Origin: an uncultured Pelagibacteraceae bacterium
GTDB lineage: Bacteria; Pseudomonadota; Alphaproteobacteria; Pelagibacterales; Pelagibacteraceae
Length of the DNA: 64,000 nt
Direction of reading: 5' to 3'
Assembly: GCA_902515985.1 (NCBI GenBank)
Contig: CABXWY010000004.1
Coordinates: forward strand, 27,462 to 91,461
Shown: positions 1 to 8,118 of the stretch, in pieces
Layout of the letters: each line of letters starts with the position of its first letter
Numbering within the stretch: the first letter of the stretch is position 1
Notes under the pieces: model-generated
The model's database searches: none
The model's input: only the letters and a program-made list of their open reading frames with translations
Told to the model about the DNA's origin: nothing
Translations under genes and position numbers: made by a program

Positions 1-1455
1 CTACCTCTTCCCGTGTTTAGCGATCAAGAATATTCAGAAGAGATAAGATTAAAATATAGGTTTTTAGATTTAAGAAGAAAAAAAATTCATTCAAATATTT
101 TATTAAGATCAAAAGTGATTTCTTTTATTAGAGAAGAAATGATAAAATCAGGTTTTGTAGAATTTCAAACTCCGATATTAACCTCCTCAAGTCCTGAGGG
201 AGCAAGAGATTTTATTGTTCCTAGTAGATTAAACCCTGGAAAATTTTATGCCTTACCACAAGCGCCACAACAATTTAAACAGCTAATAATGGTATCAGGT
301 TTTGATAAATATTTTCAAATTGCTCCATGTTTTAGAGATGAAGACGCAAGAGCGGACAGAAGTCCTGGAGAGTTTTATCAACTAGACATCGAGATGTCTT
401 TTGTTGAACAGGAGGATGTTTTTAAAGTTGTTGAAAAACTACTAAGTAAAGTTTTTAAAAAATTCTCAAATAAAAAATTTTTAAATGAAAAATTTCCAAA
501 GATTTCTTTTAAAGAAGCAATGTTAAAGTATGGAACTGATAAGCCAGATTTAAGAAATCCATTAGAAATAAACGATGTAACATCAATCTTCAAAAGAGAT
601 GATGTAACATTTCAAATATTTAACAAGCTAGTAAAATCAGGTTCAATAGTTAGAGCAATAGTTACAAAAAGTACAAAAAATAAACCTAGAAGCTTTTTTG
701 ACAACTTGGATAAATGGGCAAAATCTGAAGGAACGTCTGGACTTGCTTACTTTACTCTTGAAAAAAACAAAGATTTTGAAGCTACAGGACCTGTGGGAAA
801 ATTTTTTTCTTCAGAAGCATTAAAAGAAATAATGAAAATCACAGGTGCTGAAGTTGGTGATAGTATATTTTTTTCATGCGATAAAGAGTCAAATGTTTTA
901 CAATTCATGTCTTCAGCAAGAGATAAAATTGCAGGTGAATTAAATTTAATTGATCAAAATACTTATGCCTTTTGTTGGATAATAGATTATCCTATGTATG
1001 AAACTGACAAAATTACAGGCAAAATTAAATTTAGTCACAATCCTTTTTCTATGCCACAAGGAGAAGAGAAAAATTTAGATTTTAAAAATCCCCTAACCAT
1101 TAATGCATATCAATATGATATTGTATGTAATGGAGTGGAACTTTCATCGGGAGCAATTAGAAATCATAAACCAAAATTGATGTATAAGCTTTTTGAAATT
1201 GCTGGTTATAAAAAAAGTGATGTAGAGGAAAAATTTAAAGGTATGATAAACGCTTTAAGTTTTGGAGCACCTCCACATGGAGGTATTGCACCAGGAATAG
1301 ATAGAATTATTATGCTTCTTGCAGGGGAAAAAAATATCAGAGAAGTAACACTATTTCCTATGAACCAGAATGCTCAAGATCTTATGATGAATGCACCATC
1401 TGAAATTAGTGAAAATCAATTAAAGGAACTTAGTTTAAGTATAAAAAAAAAATAA
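1..1455 (+). CDS. aspS: Aspartyl-tRNA synthetase, 5'-truncated by the window edge
   Basis: Class II aminoacyl-tRNA synthetase that charges tRNA with aspartate in the cytoplasm. The frame is open from base 1 (Leu-Pro-Leu-Pro before the first listed initiator-like codon at 13), so the GTG at 13 is not the start; the N-terminal anticodon-binding OB fold lies outside the window. Visible are class II motif 2 ([10 protein letters not shown], then [13 protein letters not shown]), the bacterial GAD-type insertion in the middle, and motif 3 near the C terminus ([15 protein letters not shown]). Alphaproteobacterial AspRS is often non-discriminating and works with GatCAB; whether this one is cannot be told from sequence alone. 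It ends one base before the convergent gene at 1457. Confidence 0.97.
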   Translation, partial: LPLPVFSDQEYSEEIRLKYRFLDLRRKKIHSNILLRSKVISFIREEMIKSGFVEFQTPILTSSSPEGARDFIVPSRLNPGKFYALPQAPQQFKQLIMVSGFDKYFQIAPCFRDEDARADRSPGEFYQLDIEMSFVEQEDVFKVVEKLLSKVFKKFSNKKFLNEKFPKISFKEAMLKYGTDKPDLRNPLEINDVTSIFKRDDVTFQIFNKLVKSGSIVRAIVTKSTKNKPRSFFDNLDKWAKSEGTSGLAYFTLEKNKDFEATGPVGKFFSSEALKEIMKITGAEVGDSIFFSCDKESNVLQFMSSARDKIAGELNLIDQNTYAFCWIIDYPMYETDKITGKIKFSHNPFSMPQGEEKNLDFKNPLTINAYQYDIVCNGVELSSGAIRNHKPKLMYKLFEIAGYKKSDVEEKFKGMINALSFGAPPHGGIAPGIDRIIMLLAGEKNIREVTLFPMNQNAQDLMMNAPSEISENQLKELSLSIKKK

Positions 1456-1456
1456 A

Positions 1457-2293
1457 TTACTTCTTACCTTTTAAGTTTATACGAATATCAGATAAGTCCA
1501 CAAGTTTTTTTTGGTAGTTGTTTCTTACAAAACCTTTACTAGTAATATCTTTAACAATTTTTAAAAATTGGTTTTGTTCGTCACCTCCATCCTTTTCAAT
1601 ATCTTTTGATTTCTCTATGCTTGATCCAATAGATGGAGTATGGGCTAAGTCTTCTCGATTTAAGTACGATATTGCTAATTCTCTAAAAATATAATCTAAA
1701 ATAGAGCTTGCACTCAATATTCTGTCATTACCGTACACTTTTCCTGACGGTTCAAATTTTGTATCTACATAAGCACTTACAAATTCATCTAGCGGAACAC
1801 CATATTGAAGCCCCAAAGATACAGCTATTGCAAAGTTGTTCATTAATGCTTTTACTAACTCTCCTTCTTTACTTGTATCTATAAATATTTCACCGATTTT
1901 ACCGTCCTCATATTCTCCAGTATGAAGATAAACCTTATGATCTCCTATAGTGGCTTTCTGAATATATCCTTTTCTTCTATCGGGCATACTAAATCTTCTA
2001 CTTATATTATCATGAATTTTTGAAACGAGATTTCCATCATTTTCTTTTGCTAAATTCTGTTTTATTGCTTTATCAGAGGTCAAATCTATATTATTAGATT
2101 TTTTTTCATCTCTATTTGAAGCATCTTTTTCTAAGCTTTTAGTTTTTCTATTATCTAATTTTACGTTTATAATCTCGAATTTACCGTCGTCTCTTTTTTC
2201 CAAATTTAAGAGTTCTTTTTCATTTACTTCATCAAGGTAATGTGTAACTTTAAAGCTACAATTGTAAAATGTTTCTACTAAAAATTTTGCCAT
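1457..2293 (-). CDS. Free-standing class II ribonucleotide reductase C-terminal (TSCPD-type) domain protein
   Basis: 278 aa. Residues about 100-215 ([20 protein letters not shown], then [57 protein letters not shown]) match what I know as the C-terminal segment of alphaproteobacterial adenosylcobalamin-dependent ribonucleotide reductase NrdJ. The catalytic barrel is absent. The N terminus ([20 protein letters not shown]) opens a separate small domain, and residues about 50-95 are a charged low-complexity linker. It is therefore either a split-off subunit of a class II reductase or a regulator with the same fold. It is transcribed toward aspS and divergently from the NDUFA12-like gene. The domain assignment is firm; the function is inferred. 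Confidence 0.75.
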   Translation of the reverse strand: MAKFLVETFYNCSFKVTHYLDEVNEKELLNLEKRDDGKFEIINVKLDNRKTKSLEKDASNRDEKKSNNIDLTSDKAIKQNLAKENDGNLVSKIHDNISRRFSMPDRRKGYIQKATIGDHKVYLHTGEYEDGKIGEIFIDTSKEGELVKALMNNFAIAVSLGLQYGVPLDEFVSAYVDTKFEPSGKVYGNDRILSASSILDYIFRELAISYLNREDLAHTPSIGSSIEKSKDIEKDGGDEQNQFLKIVKDITSKGFVRNNYQKKLVDLSDIRINLKGKK

Positions 2294-2340
2294 ATTTTTA
2301 TTTATAATTGAGTCGTTGAATGAATATGTATATACAAAAT

Positions 2341-2366
2341 CAAAATTTAGTCTAATCTAAATTTTG
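2341..2366. promoter_or_regulatory. 10-bp inverted repeat in a divergent promoter region
   Basis: Arms CAAAATTTAG (2341-2350) and CTAAATTTTG (2357-2366) are perfect reverse complements around a 6-base loop. It lies in the 105-base gap between the divergent TSCPD-domain gene and the NDUFA12-like gene, so it may be an operator for either. No T-run follows, and the arms are AT-rich, so chance is possible. Confidence 0.35.
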
Positions 2367-2398
2367 CAATTTTAAATTGAAAAAATATAATTATTTTT

Positions 2399-2761
2399 AT
2401 GTTGACAGTTTTTAAACAAATTTTTATTTGGTGGAATCAACAAACGTTGGGAACACGAATATATACTTTTTTAAAAGGTAAATTTGTCGGTCAGGACGAA
2501 TTTGGAAATAAATATTATGAAAATAAAAATAGAAGCAAGAGATGGGTTATCTACCAAGGTGAAATTGACGCATCAAAAATTTCATATGAGTGGTATTCTT
2601 GGATTCATTTTATAAAAAATAAAATAGAGTTAAATCAAAAAATAAAAAAATATAGTTGGCAAAGACCTCATTCCCCCAACAAAACAGGAACATCAAGATC
2701 GTATCACCCAAACAAAAAAAACAATGAAATTAAAAAAAAATATTCAACCTGGAAAGGTTAA
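2399..2761 (+). CDS. NADH:ubiquinone oxidoreductase subunit NDUFA12-like protein
   Basis: 120 aa, of the NDUFA12 (B17.2) family, an accessory subunit of respiratory complex I shared by alphaproteobacteria and mitochondria; it sits at the matrix/cytoplasmic side of the peripheral arm. Family features seen: TLGTRIYTFLKGKFVGQDEFGNKYYE at the N terminus, RWVIYQGEIDASKISYEWYSWIH in the middle, and a basic Trp/Pro/His-rich tail ending near WQRPHSPNKTGTSRSYHP. Length is normal. Its last 38 bases overlap the start of the DUF2155 gene in another frame, so the two are probably cotranscribed. The NDUFA12-DUF2155-accC neighbourhood is common in alphaproteobacteria. Confidence 0.9.
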   Translation: MLTVFKQIFIWWNQQTLGTRIYTFLKGKFVGQDEFGNKYYENKNRSKRWVIYQGEIDASKISYEWYSWIHFIKNKIELNQKIKKYSWQRPHSPNKTGTSRSYHPNKKNNEIKKKYSTWKG

Positions 2762-3125
2762 ATTAGTTGTCTTTTTTATTCTAATAGTATTCAATAATTA
2801 TTTATCGTCAGAAGAATCGATTTATGAAGGCAATTTTATAGAGCTTAAAGTTCTTGATAAGGTAAGTTCAAAAAACTATAAAATTAACATTAAAATAGGT
2901 GAAGAAAAAGTTTTTAAAAATATTTCTATCAAACCATTAAAATGTAAAAATTCAGAATTTGACGATAACCCAGAAATTATTGCCTACTTACAAGTTAAAG
3001 ATTTAAAGAATATCGGAAACGATGAAGTATTTGTTTTTAATGGGTGGACTTTTTCTTCAAGTCCTTCTATAAATACATTTGATCACCCTGTATATGATTT
3101 GTGGTTAACAAAGTGTTTAAGTTAA
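2724..3125 (+). CDS. DUF2155 family exported protein
   Basis: 133 aa. An N-terminal signal-like segment (VVFFILIVFNNYLSS) follows a basic start, predicting export to the periplasm. The rest shows the DUF2155 pattern: LDKVSSKNYKINIKIGE, a cysteine in KPLKCKN, and the C-terminal FNGWTFSSSPSINTFDHPVYDLW followed by a second Cys. Function of the family is unknown. The ATG at 2724 lies inside the preceding NDUFA12-like gene (38-base overlap); it is kept because it gives a complete signal peptide. The gene ends convergently into accC with a 4-base overlap. Confidence 0.85.
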   Translation: MKLKKNIQPGKVKLVVFFILIVFNNYLSSEESIYEGNFIELKVLDKVSSKNYKINIKIGEEKVFKNISIKPLKCKNSEFDDNPEIIAYLQVKDLKNIGNDEVFVFNGWTFSSSPSINTFDHPVYDLWLTKCLS

Positions 3126-4459
3126 ATTACTTTATCTTTATCTAGCCAAGAAACATTAAAATCCGATTCTAAAAATTTTTTATGGTTAAGAAGCTTCCTA
3201 TGTAGATCTATAGTAGTTGTAATCCCTTCAATAACAAATTCATCTAATGATCTCACCATTCTCTGAATAGCTTCTTGTCTGTTTCTACCATGACAAACCA
3301 ACTTACATATTAAACTATCATAAAAAGGAGTAACCTTGTATCCTTGATAAATTGCACCATCCACCCTAGTTCTAAAACCAGATGGTTGGTGACACATAGT
3401 AATCGTTCCTGGAGAGGGTTGAAAATTTTTACTAGCATCTTCAGCATTAATTCTACATTCAATCGCGTGACCTCTAGGGACAATATCATTCTGTTCCAAT
3501 GCAGTATTTCCAGTGAAAGCTATCCAAATTTGTTCTTTAATAATATCTATGCCAGTAACCATTTCAGTAACTGGATGCTCAACTTGAATTCTAGTATTCA
3601 TTTCTAGAAAATAAAATTTACCGTTTTCGTAAATAAATTCTACAGTTCCCGCACCTTTGTAGCCAATTTTTGAAACCATATTTACAGTTTTTTCGAATAA
3701 TTCATTTCTTACTTCGTTTGTAAGAATTGGACTTGGTGTCTCTTCAATTAATTTTTGGTGTCTTCTTTGAATTGAACAATCTCTCTCATGTAAATGAACT
3801 GTTCTGTTTTCTCCAGATAAAACCTGTACTTCTATATGTCGTGGGTTTTGAAAGAATTTTTCTATGTAAACTTCATCATTTGCAAAAAACTTTTTTGCCT
3901 CTGATTTTGCAGCTAAAAATAATTCTTCAAACTTATCTTCATTATAAACGATTTTCATTCCCTTGCCACCACCACCACCAGCTGCTTTTATAAGGACTGG
4001 AAATCCAATTTTTTTACAAATTTCTTTTGCTTCATCAATTTTTGACACTCCTCCATTGGAACCTTCAATTACAGGTAAACCGTTTTCTTTAGCCACCTTT
4101 TTAGCTTGAATTTTGTCTCCCATCATCTTGATTAATCTAGATGAAGGTCCGATAAATTTAATATTATTTTCCTCTAAAATTTTTGCAAAGTTAAAATTTT
4201 CAGATAAAAATCCGTATCCTGGATGTACTGCTTCAGCATCAGTCAATTCAATTGCAGACATAATTGCCGGAATGTTAAGATAGCTATTAGAAGGTTGATG
4301 TGGACCCACGCATACACTTTCATCAGCTAATTTTACATGCATACTTTCTCTATCTACATCTGAATGTATTGCCACTGTTGAAATTCCCCATTCCTTACAA
4401 GCTCTAATAACTCTTACTGCGATTTCACCTCTATTAGCTATTAGAATTTTTTTAAACAT
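3122..4459 (-). CDS. accC: Acetyl-CoA carboxylase, biotin carboxylase subunit
   Basis: 445 aa, full length for AccC. It carboxylates the biotin on AccB with ATP and bicarbonate, the first half-reaction of acetyl-CoA carboxylase in fatty acid synthesis. Seen: N-terminal fold KILIANRGEIAVRVIRA, the ATP-grasp glycine loop (AAGGGGGKGMKIV near residue 165), the HERDCSIQRRHQKLIEE segment, and the catalytic EMNTRIQVEHPVTEMVTG near 290. It overlaps accB by one base and follows it in the order aroQ-accB-accC, all minus strand, so one operon is likely. Confidence 0.98.
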   Translation of the reverse strand: MFKKILIANRGEIAVRVIRACKEWGISTVAIHSDVDRESMHVKLADESVCVGPHQPSNSYLNIPAIMSAIELTDAEAVHPGYGFLSENFNFAKILEENNIKFIGPSSRLIKMMGDKIQAKKVAKENGLPVIEGSNGGVSKIDEAKEICKKIGFPVLIKAAGGGGGKGMKIVYNEDKFEELFLAAKSEAKKFFANDEVYIEKFFQNPRHIEVQVLSGENRTVHLHERDCSIQRRHQKLIEETPSPILTNEVRNELFEKTVNMVSKIGYKGAGTVEFIYENGKFYFLEMNTRIQVEHPVTEMVTGIDIIKEQIWIAFTGNTALEQNDIVPRGHAIECRINAEDASKNFQPSPGTITMCHQPSGFRTRVDGAIYQGYKVTPFYDSLICKLVCHGRNRQEAIQRMVRSLDEFVIEGITTTIDLHRKLLNHKKFLESDFNVSWLDKDKVI

Positions 4460-4833
4460 TATTCAACAAGAATTAGTATCTGATCGTATTCAACGGGCTG
4501 ACCATCCTCTACTGAAATTTTTTTTACTATTCCATTGCGTGTAGATGGAACATGATTCATAGTTTTCATTGCTTCAACTATCATTATGGTATCGCCTTTT
4601 TTAATTTTTTTCCCAACTTCTACAAATGGTTTAGCTCCTGGTTCTGGAGCCAAATATGCAGTTCCTATTATTGGACTTTTGATTGGATTATAATTTTCAC
4701 TCTCATCATTTGCAGTAATTGACTCAGTATCTGGAATATCTAATTTGACTCCAGTTTTATTTAATGATTTTTTTAATTCTTCTAAAGCATCAATCAATTT
4801 TTTAATAACTTTTTTATCTATTTCCATCTTCAA
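4459..4833 (-). CDS. accB: Acetyl-CoA carboxylase biotin carboxyl carrier protein
   Basis: 124 aa, a short BCCP. The C-terminal half is a biotinyl domain with the attachment site EAMKTMNHVPS, in which the Lys carries biotin. The N-terminal about 45 residues (KKVIKKLIDALEELKKSL) are a helical, charged region, followed by a linker that is shorter than the Ala/Pro-rich linker of E. coli AccB. It shuttles CO2 from AccC to the carboxyltransferase AccAD, which is not in this window. It overlaps accC by one base and the end of aroQ by 20 bases, which suggests translational coupling. Two ATGs (codons 1 and 3) could serve as the start. Confidence 0.96.
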   Translation of the reverse strand: MKMEIDKKVIKKLIDALEELKKSLNKTGVKLDIPDTESITANDESENYNPIKSPIIGTAYLAPEPGAKPFVEVGKKIKKGDTIMIVEAMKTMNHVPSTRNGIVKKISVEDGQPVEYDQILILVE

Positions 4834-5263
4834 TCATTTCTTTCATTGCTTCTATGGCTAAAATATAACCATTAACACCTAAACCACATATTATTCCTGT
4901 GACCACATCACTAATCAAGGATTTTTGTCTAAACTCCTCTCTTTTGTGTATATTTGAAATATGTAATTCTATTGTAGGTTTATTTATAATTTCTAAGGCG
5001 TCTCTAATCGATACTGAGGAATGCGTGAATCCAGCTGCATTAATTATAACACCATCATATATATTTCTAGAATCTTGAATTTTTGTTACAATTTCACCTT
5101 CTATGTTTGATTGATAAAATTCAATTTCTATATTCAAAGATTTCGAGATTTTTAAACATTTTTCTTTTAATTCATCAAAAGTTAATTTGCCATATTGCGA
5201 TTGATCTCTTTCTCCCAACAAATTTATATTTGGTCCATTGATAATTATTATTCTATGTGGCAT
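4814..5263 (-). CDS. aroQ: 3-dehydroquinate dehydratase, type II
   Basis: 149 aa, the standard length for the dodecameric type II enzyme, which converts 3-dehydroquinate to 3-dehydroshikimate in the shikimate pathway. Seen: GPNINLLGERDQSQYG with the catalytic Tyr region, FYQSNIEGEIVTKIQD, the substrate loop INAAGFTHSSVSIRDAL, and ELHISNIHKREEFRQKS. It leads the aroQ-accB-accC operon. Its start is only 16 bases from the start of divergent thiS, so its promoter must lie within or across the thiS 5' end. Confidence 0.97.
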   Translation of the reverse strand: MPHRIIIINGPNINLLGERDQSQYGKLTFDELKEKCLKISKSLNIEIEFYQSNIEGEIVTKIQDSRNIYDGVIINAAGFTHSSVSIRDALEIINKPTIELHISNIHKREEFRQKSLISDVVTGIICGLGVNGYILAIEAMKEMIEDGNR

Positions 5264-5279
5264 TAATTATTTATATATT

Positions 5280-5498
5280 ATGAAAAAAATAAACAAAGTA
5301 AAAATAAGAATAAATGGAAAAAATTTTGTGATAAAACCCAAAATGACTTTAAAAGATGTTATTACTAAATACAAAATTCCTGAGGAAAAAGTAGCTATAG
5401 AGTTAAATAAAAAAATTGTGAATAAACAAAATTTTAGAAGAATAATGTTAAAAAACTTGGATAAAATAGAAATTGTTCATTTTATTGGTGGAGGATAA
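5280..5498 (+). CDS. thiS: Sulfur carrier protein ThiS
   Basis: 72 aa ubiquitin-like sulfur carrier. It ends in the diagnostic Gly-Gly tail (IVHFIGGG), whose C-terminal carboxylate becomes a thiocarboxylate that donates sulfur to ThiG in thiazole synthesis. The frame is open further upstream (to 5238), but that start would lie inside aroQ; the ATG at 5280 gives the normal ThiS length and N-terminal beta strand ([13 protein letters not shown]). One base separates its stop from the thiG start, so the pair is cotranscribed. Confidence 0.93.
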   Translation: MKKINKVKIRINGKNFVIKPKMTLKDVITKYKIPEEKVAIELNKKIVNKQNFRRIMLKNLDKIEIVHFIGGG

Positions 5499-5499
5499 A

Positions 5500-6276
5500 A
5501 TGAAAAAAAAAGATTTTTTAAAAATTTCTAATAAAAAGTATAAATCAAGACTTATTGTTGGAACTGGTAAATACAAAAACTTTGAGGAATGCGCAAAATG
5601 TGTAAAACTTTCTGGTGCTGAAATTGTTACTGTCGCGGTAAGAAGAGTAAACATTCAAGATAAAAAAAAACCGATATTAATGGATTACATAAATCCAAAA
5701 AAAATAACCTATTTACCTAATACAGCTGGATGTTTCACTTCCTCTGAAGCATTAAGAACTTTAAGATTAGCTAGAGAAATTGGTGGATGGAAATTAGTAA
5801 AATTAGAAGTATTAGGGGACAAAAAAACTCTTTTCCCAGACATGATAGAGACACTTAAATCTACTGAAGTTTTAAGCAAAGAGGGTTTCGAAGTCATGGT
5901 GTATTGTAACGACGACCCCTTAATGGCAAAAAGATTAGAAAATGTAGGTGCAGTTGCGATTATGCCCCTAGCTGCTCCAATAGGGTCAGGTTTAGGAATA
6001 TTAAATAAAGTCAACATTAAAATAATTAGATCACAAACTAAATTACCTTTGATAATCGATGCAGGCCTAGGACAATCATCAGATGCAGCTATAGCTATGG
6101 AACTAGGATGTGATGGAGTTTTAATTAATACTGCAATAGCAAGAGCAAAAAATCCATTAAAAATGGCAGAGGCGATGAAATTTTCAGTATTAGCTGGTCG
6201 ATATTCTTATCTTGCTGGAAGAATTCAAACTATAGATTTCGGAAGAAGATCTACAACAAATAAGGGAATTATCTAA
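5500..6276 (+). CDS. thiG: Thiazole synthase
   Basis: 258 aa TIM-barrel enzyme forming the thiazole phosphate of thiamin from 1-deoxy-xylulose 5-phosphate, dehydroglycine and ThiS thiocarboxylate. Seen: [54 protein letters not shown] (Schiff-base Lys region), [15 protein letters not shown] and the phosphate-binding [19 protein letters not shown]. The ATG at 5500 directly after thiS is preferred over an earlier in-frame start at 5473 inside thiS. Its 3' end overlaps the convergent RNase E/G gene by 8 bases. No thiC is seen here; many SAR11 members lack thiC and need exogenous pyrimidine, but this window cannot show that. Confidence 0.96.
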   Translation: MKKKDFLKISNKKYKSRLIVGTGKYKNFEECAKCVKLSGAEIVTVAVRRVNIQDKKKPILMDYINPKKITYLPNTAGCFTSSEALRTLRLAREIGGWKLVKLEVLGDKKTLFPDMIETLKSTEVLSKEGFEVMVYCNDDPLMAKRLENVGAVAIMPLAAPIGSGLGILNKVNIKIIRSQTKLPLIIDAGLGQSSDAAIAMELGCDGVLINTAIARAKNPLKMAEAMKFSVLAGRYSYLAGRIQTIDFGRRSTTNKGII

Positions 6277-8032
6277 TTTTTTTTTTAAAAAATTTTTTTT
6301 TTTTAAATTTTGTCTTTTTAAACTTACTTACTTTTTCCAATTTATTATTTTTTATAAATTCATCTCTGGCTTTTTCTAGTTTAGTAACATTTTCTAAAAC
6401 ATTTATAGTTTTTTTGGTTTTATTTTTATATTCAATTTTATAATCCGTAATTATCATGGAGTTATCAATTATAATATTTATTTTAAACTTATTTTTTTTC
6501 TCAATAAATTTAATATTTTCATTTAAATTTTCTTTTATATAACTATTAATTTGTTCACATACACTTAGATCAACGATTTTAGCTTTATTTTCAATTGCAT
6601 CTATTTCTAATTTTTTAATAATTTTAAGGGCATAGGTTTCATTTGTTAAAGATATTTTCCATTTAACAGAACTTTCCCTTAATCTTTGTCTAGACATTTC
6701 TAATAAACCAAAGCTACTTATTCTACCAATTTGAATTCTTGCTCGATCATTTCTACATTTTTCTTTTAATTTACGCTCAATAAGTCTTCTGTTTCCAAAA
6801 TTCATCATATCTATAAAATCGATAATAATTAAACCTGAAAGATCTCTAATTTTAATTTGTCGTGCAATCTCTTCAGCAGCTTCCAAGTTTGTATCTAAAG
6901 CAGTACTTTCAACATTTTTTTGCTTAATTGACTTTCCAGAGTTGACATCTATAGAAACTAATGCTTCTGTTGGATTAATCACTAAATAACCCCCTGAATT
7001 AAGTTTTACTTTACTCTCAAATATTTCATTAAGCTTAACTTCAATTTTTTCATTAATAAACAGAGGAACTTTTTCTCTATATTTTTTAATTTTTTTTACA
7101 TGCCCAGGCATTATTAACTTCATAAAATTTTTCGCTTTTTGATACCCTTCATTACCTTCTATAATTACATTTTGCGTATCTTCGTCATACATGTCTCTAA
7201 GTGTTCTTTTAATTATTTCACTTTCTTTATGAATTATTGATGGAGCAATAGAATTCATTGCAGTATCTTTAATTGACTCCCATACTTTTATTAAATTTTG
7301 TAAATCATGATCTATCTCATTTTTAGTTTTATTTGAGCCCGCAGTTCTAACTATGATACCCATTTCTTTCGGTATTTTAATTTGATTAAGTATAGATCTA
7401 ATTTTTTTCCTATCTGCAGGATTAAAAATTTTTCTTGAGATACCACCACCTTTTGGTGTATTGGGCATAAGAACAATATATTTTCCAGCAATTGATATGA
7501 AAGTACTTAATGCAGCACCTTTCATGCCTCTTTCATCTTTTAAAACCTGAACAAGTATAACTTGATTTGGTTTAATGACTTCTTGGATTTTATATCTTTT
7601 AAAAGGATATTTTTTTTCAGGGTAAGTTTTTTCTCCAGTTGAAACTTGATCTGTTTTTTTTTCTACAGGGTCATTTATTTCTATTTTATTTTCTATAATA
7701 TTTTTTTCTTCTTCTTTTTCACTTTCTTTAATTAATTCCTCTCTTGCTTGCTCTTCCTCTTGTTTAATTTTATCAAGATCATTTTGTGGTATTTGATAAT
7801 AATCTGACTGAATATCGTTAAATGATAAAAAACCATGTCTCTCTCTTCCAAAATCTATAAATGCTGCTTGGAGGGAAGGCTCAACTCTGCTTACTTTACC
7901 TAGATAAATATTATTTTTTATTAGTGTACTATTTAAACTTTCGTACTCGTAATCTTCAATGTTTCCGTTTGATTTAAGTACAACTCTAGTTTCATTGGGA
8001 TGCGAAGCATCAATATATAAATTCTTTTCCAT
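6269..8032 (-). CDS. rne: Ribonuclease E/G family endoribonuclease
   Basis: 587 aa. Single-strand-specific RNase for rRNA maturation and mRNA decay. Order of parts: N-terminal RNase H-like start ([19 protein letters not shown]), S1 domain from about residue 40 ([20 protein letters not shown]), interrupted by a highly acidic/charged insertion at about 90-145, then the catalytic DNase I-like subdomain with the two Mg-binding Asp motifs [10 protein letters not shown] and IIIDFIDM, and [17 protein letters not shown]. After that motif the CPxC zinc-link of E. coli RNase E is missing. The C terminus is a Lys-rich tail, with no long scaffold region. RNase E versus G naming is uncertain; the acidic S1 insert favours the alphaproteobacterial RNase E type. 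Confidence 0.9.
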   Translation of the reverse strand: MEKNLYIDASHPNETRVVLKSNGNIEDYEYESLNSTLIKNNIYLGKVSRVEPSLQAAFIDFGRERHGFLSFNDIQSDYYQIPQNDLDKIKQEEEQAREELIKESEKEEEKNIIENKIEINDPVEKKTDQVSTGEKTYPEKKYPFKRYKIQEVIKPNQVILVQVLKDERGMKGAALSTFISIAGKYIVLMPNTPKGGGISRKIFNPADRKKIRSILNQIKIPKEMGIIVRTAGSNKTKNEIDHDLQNLIKVWESIKDTAMNSIAPSIIHKESEIIKRTLRDMYDEDTQNVIIEGNEGYQKAKNFMKLIMPGHVKKIKKYREKVPLFINEKIEVKLNEIFESKVKLNSGGYLVINPTEALVSIDVNSGKSIKQKNVESTALDTNLEAAEEIARQIKIRDLSGLIIIDFIDMMNFGNRRLIERKLKEKCRNDRARIQIGRISSFGLLEMSRQRLRESSVKWKISLTNETYALKIIKKLEIDAIENKAKIVDLSVCEQINSYIKENLNENIKFIEKKNKFKINIIIDNSMIITDYKIEYKNKTKKTINVLENVTKLEKARDEFIKNNKLEKVSKFKKTKFKKKKFFKKKIR

Positions 8033-8118
8033 ATTGTTTTGATTAAATTTTTCATTAAAGTAGTTTTATAAATTCTGTTGCCTTAACATTAACAAATTTA
8101 ATAGATAAATAAACATAA

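Noticed and set aside
5238..5279. Longer ThiS with start at 5238
   Set aside because: This start lies within aroQ and adds 14 hydrophobic residues that ThiS lacks; ATG 5280 gives normal size.
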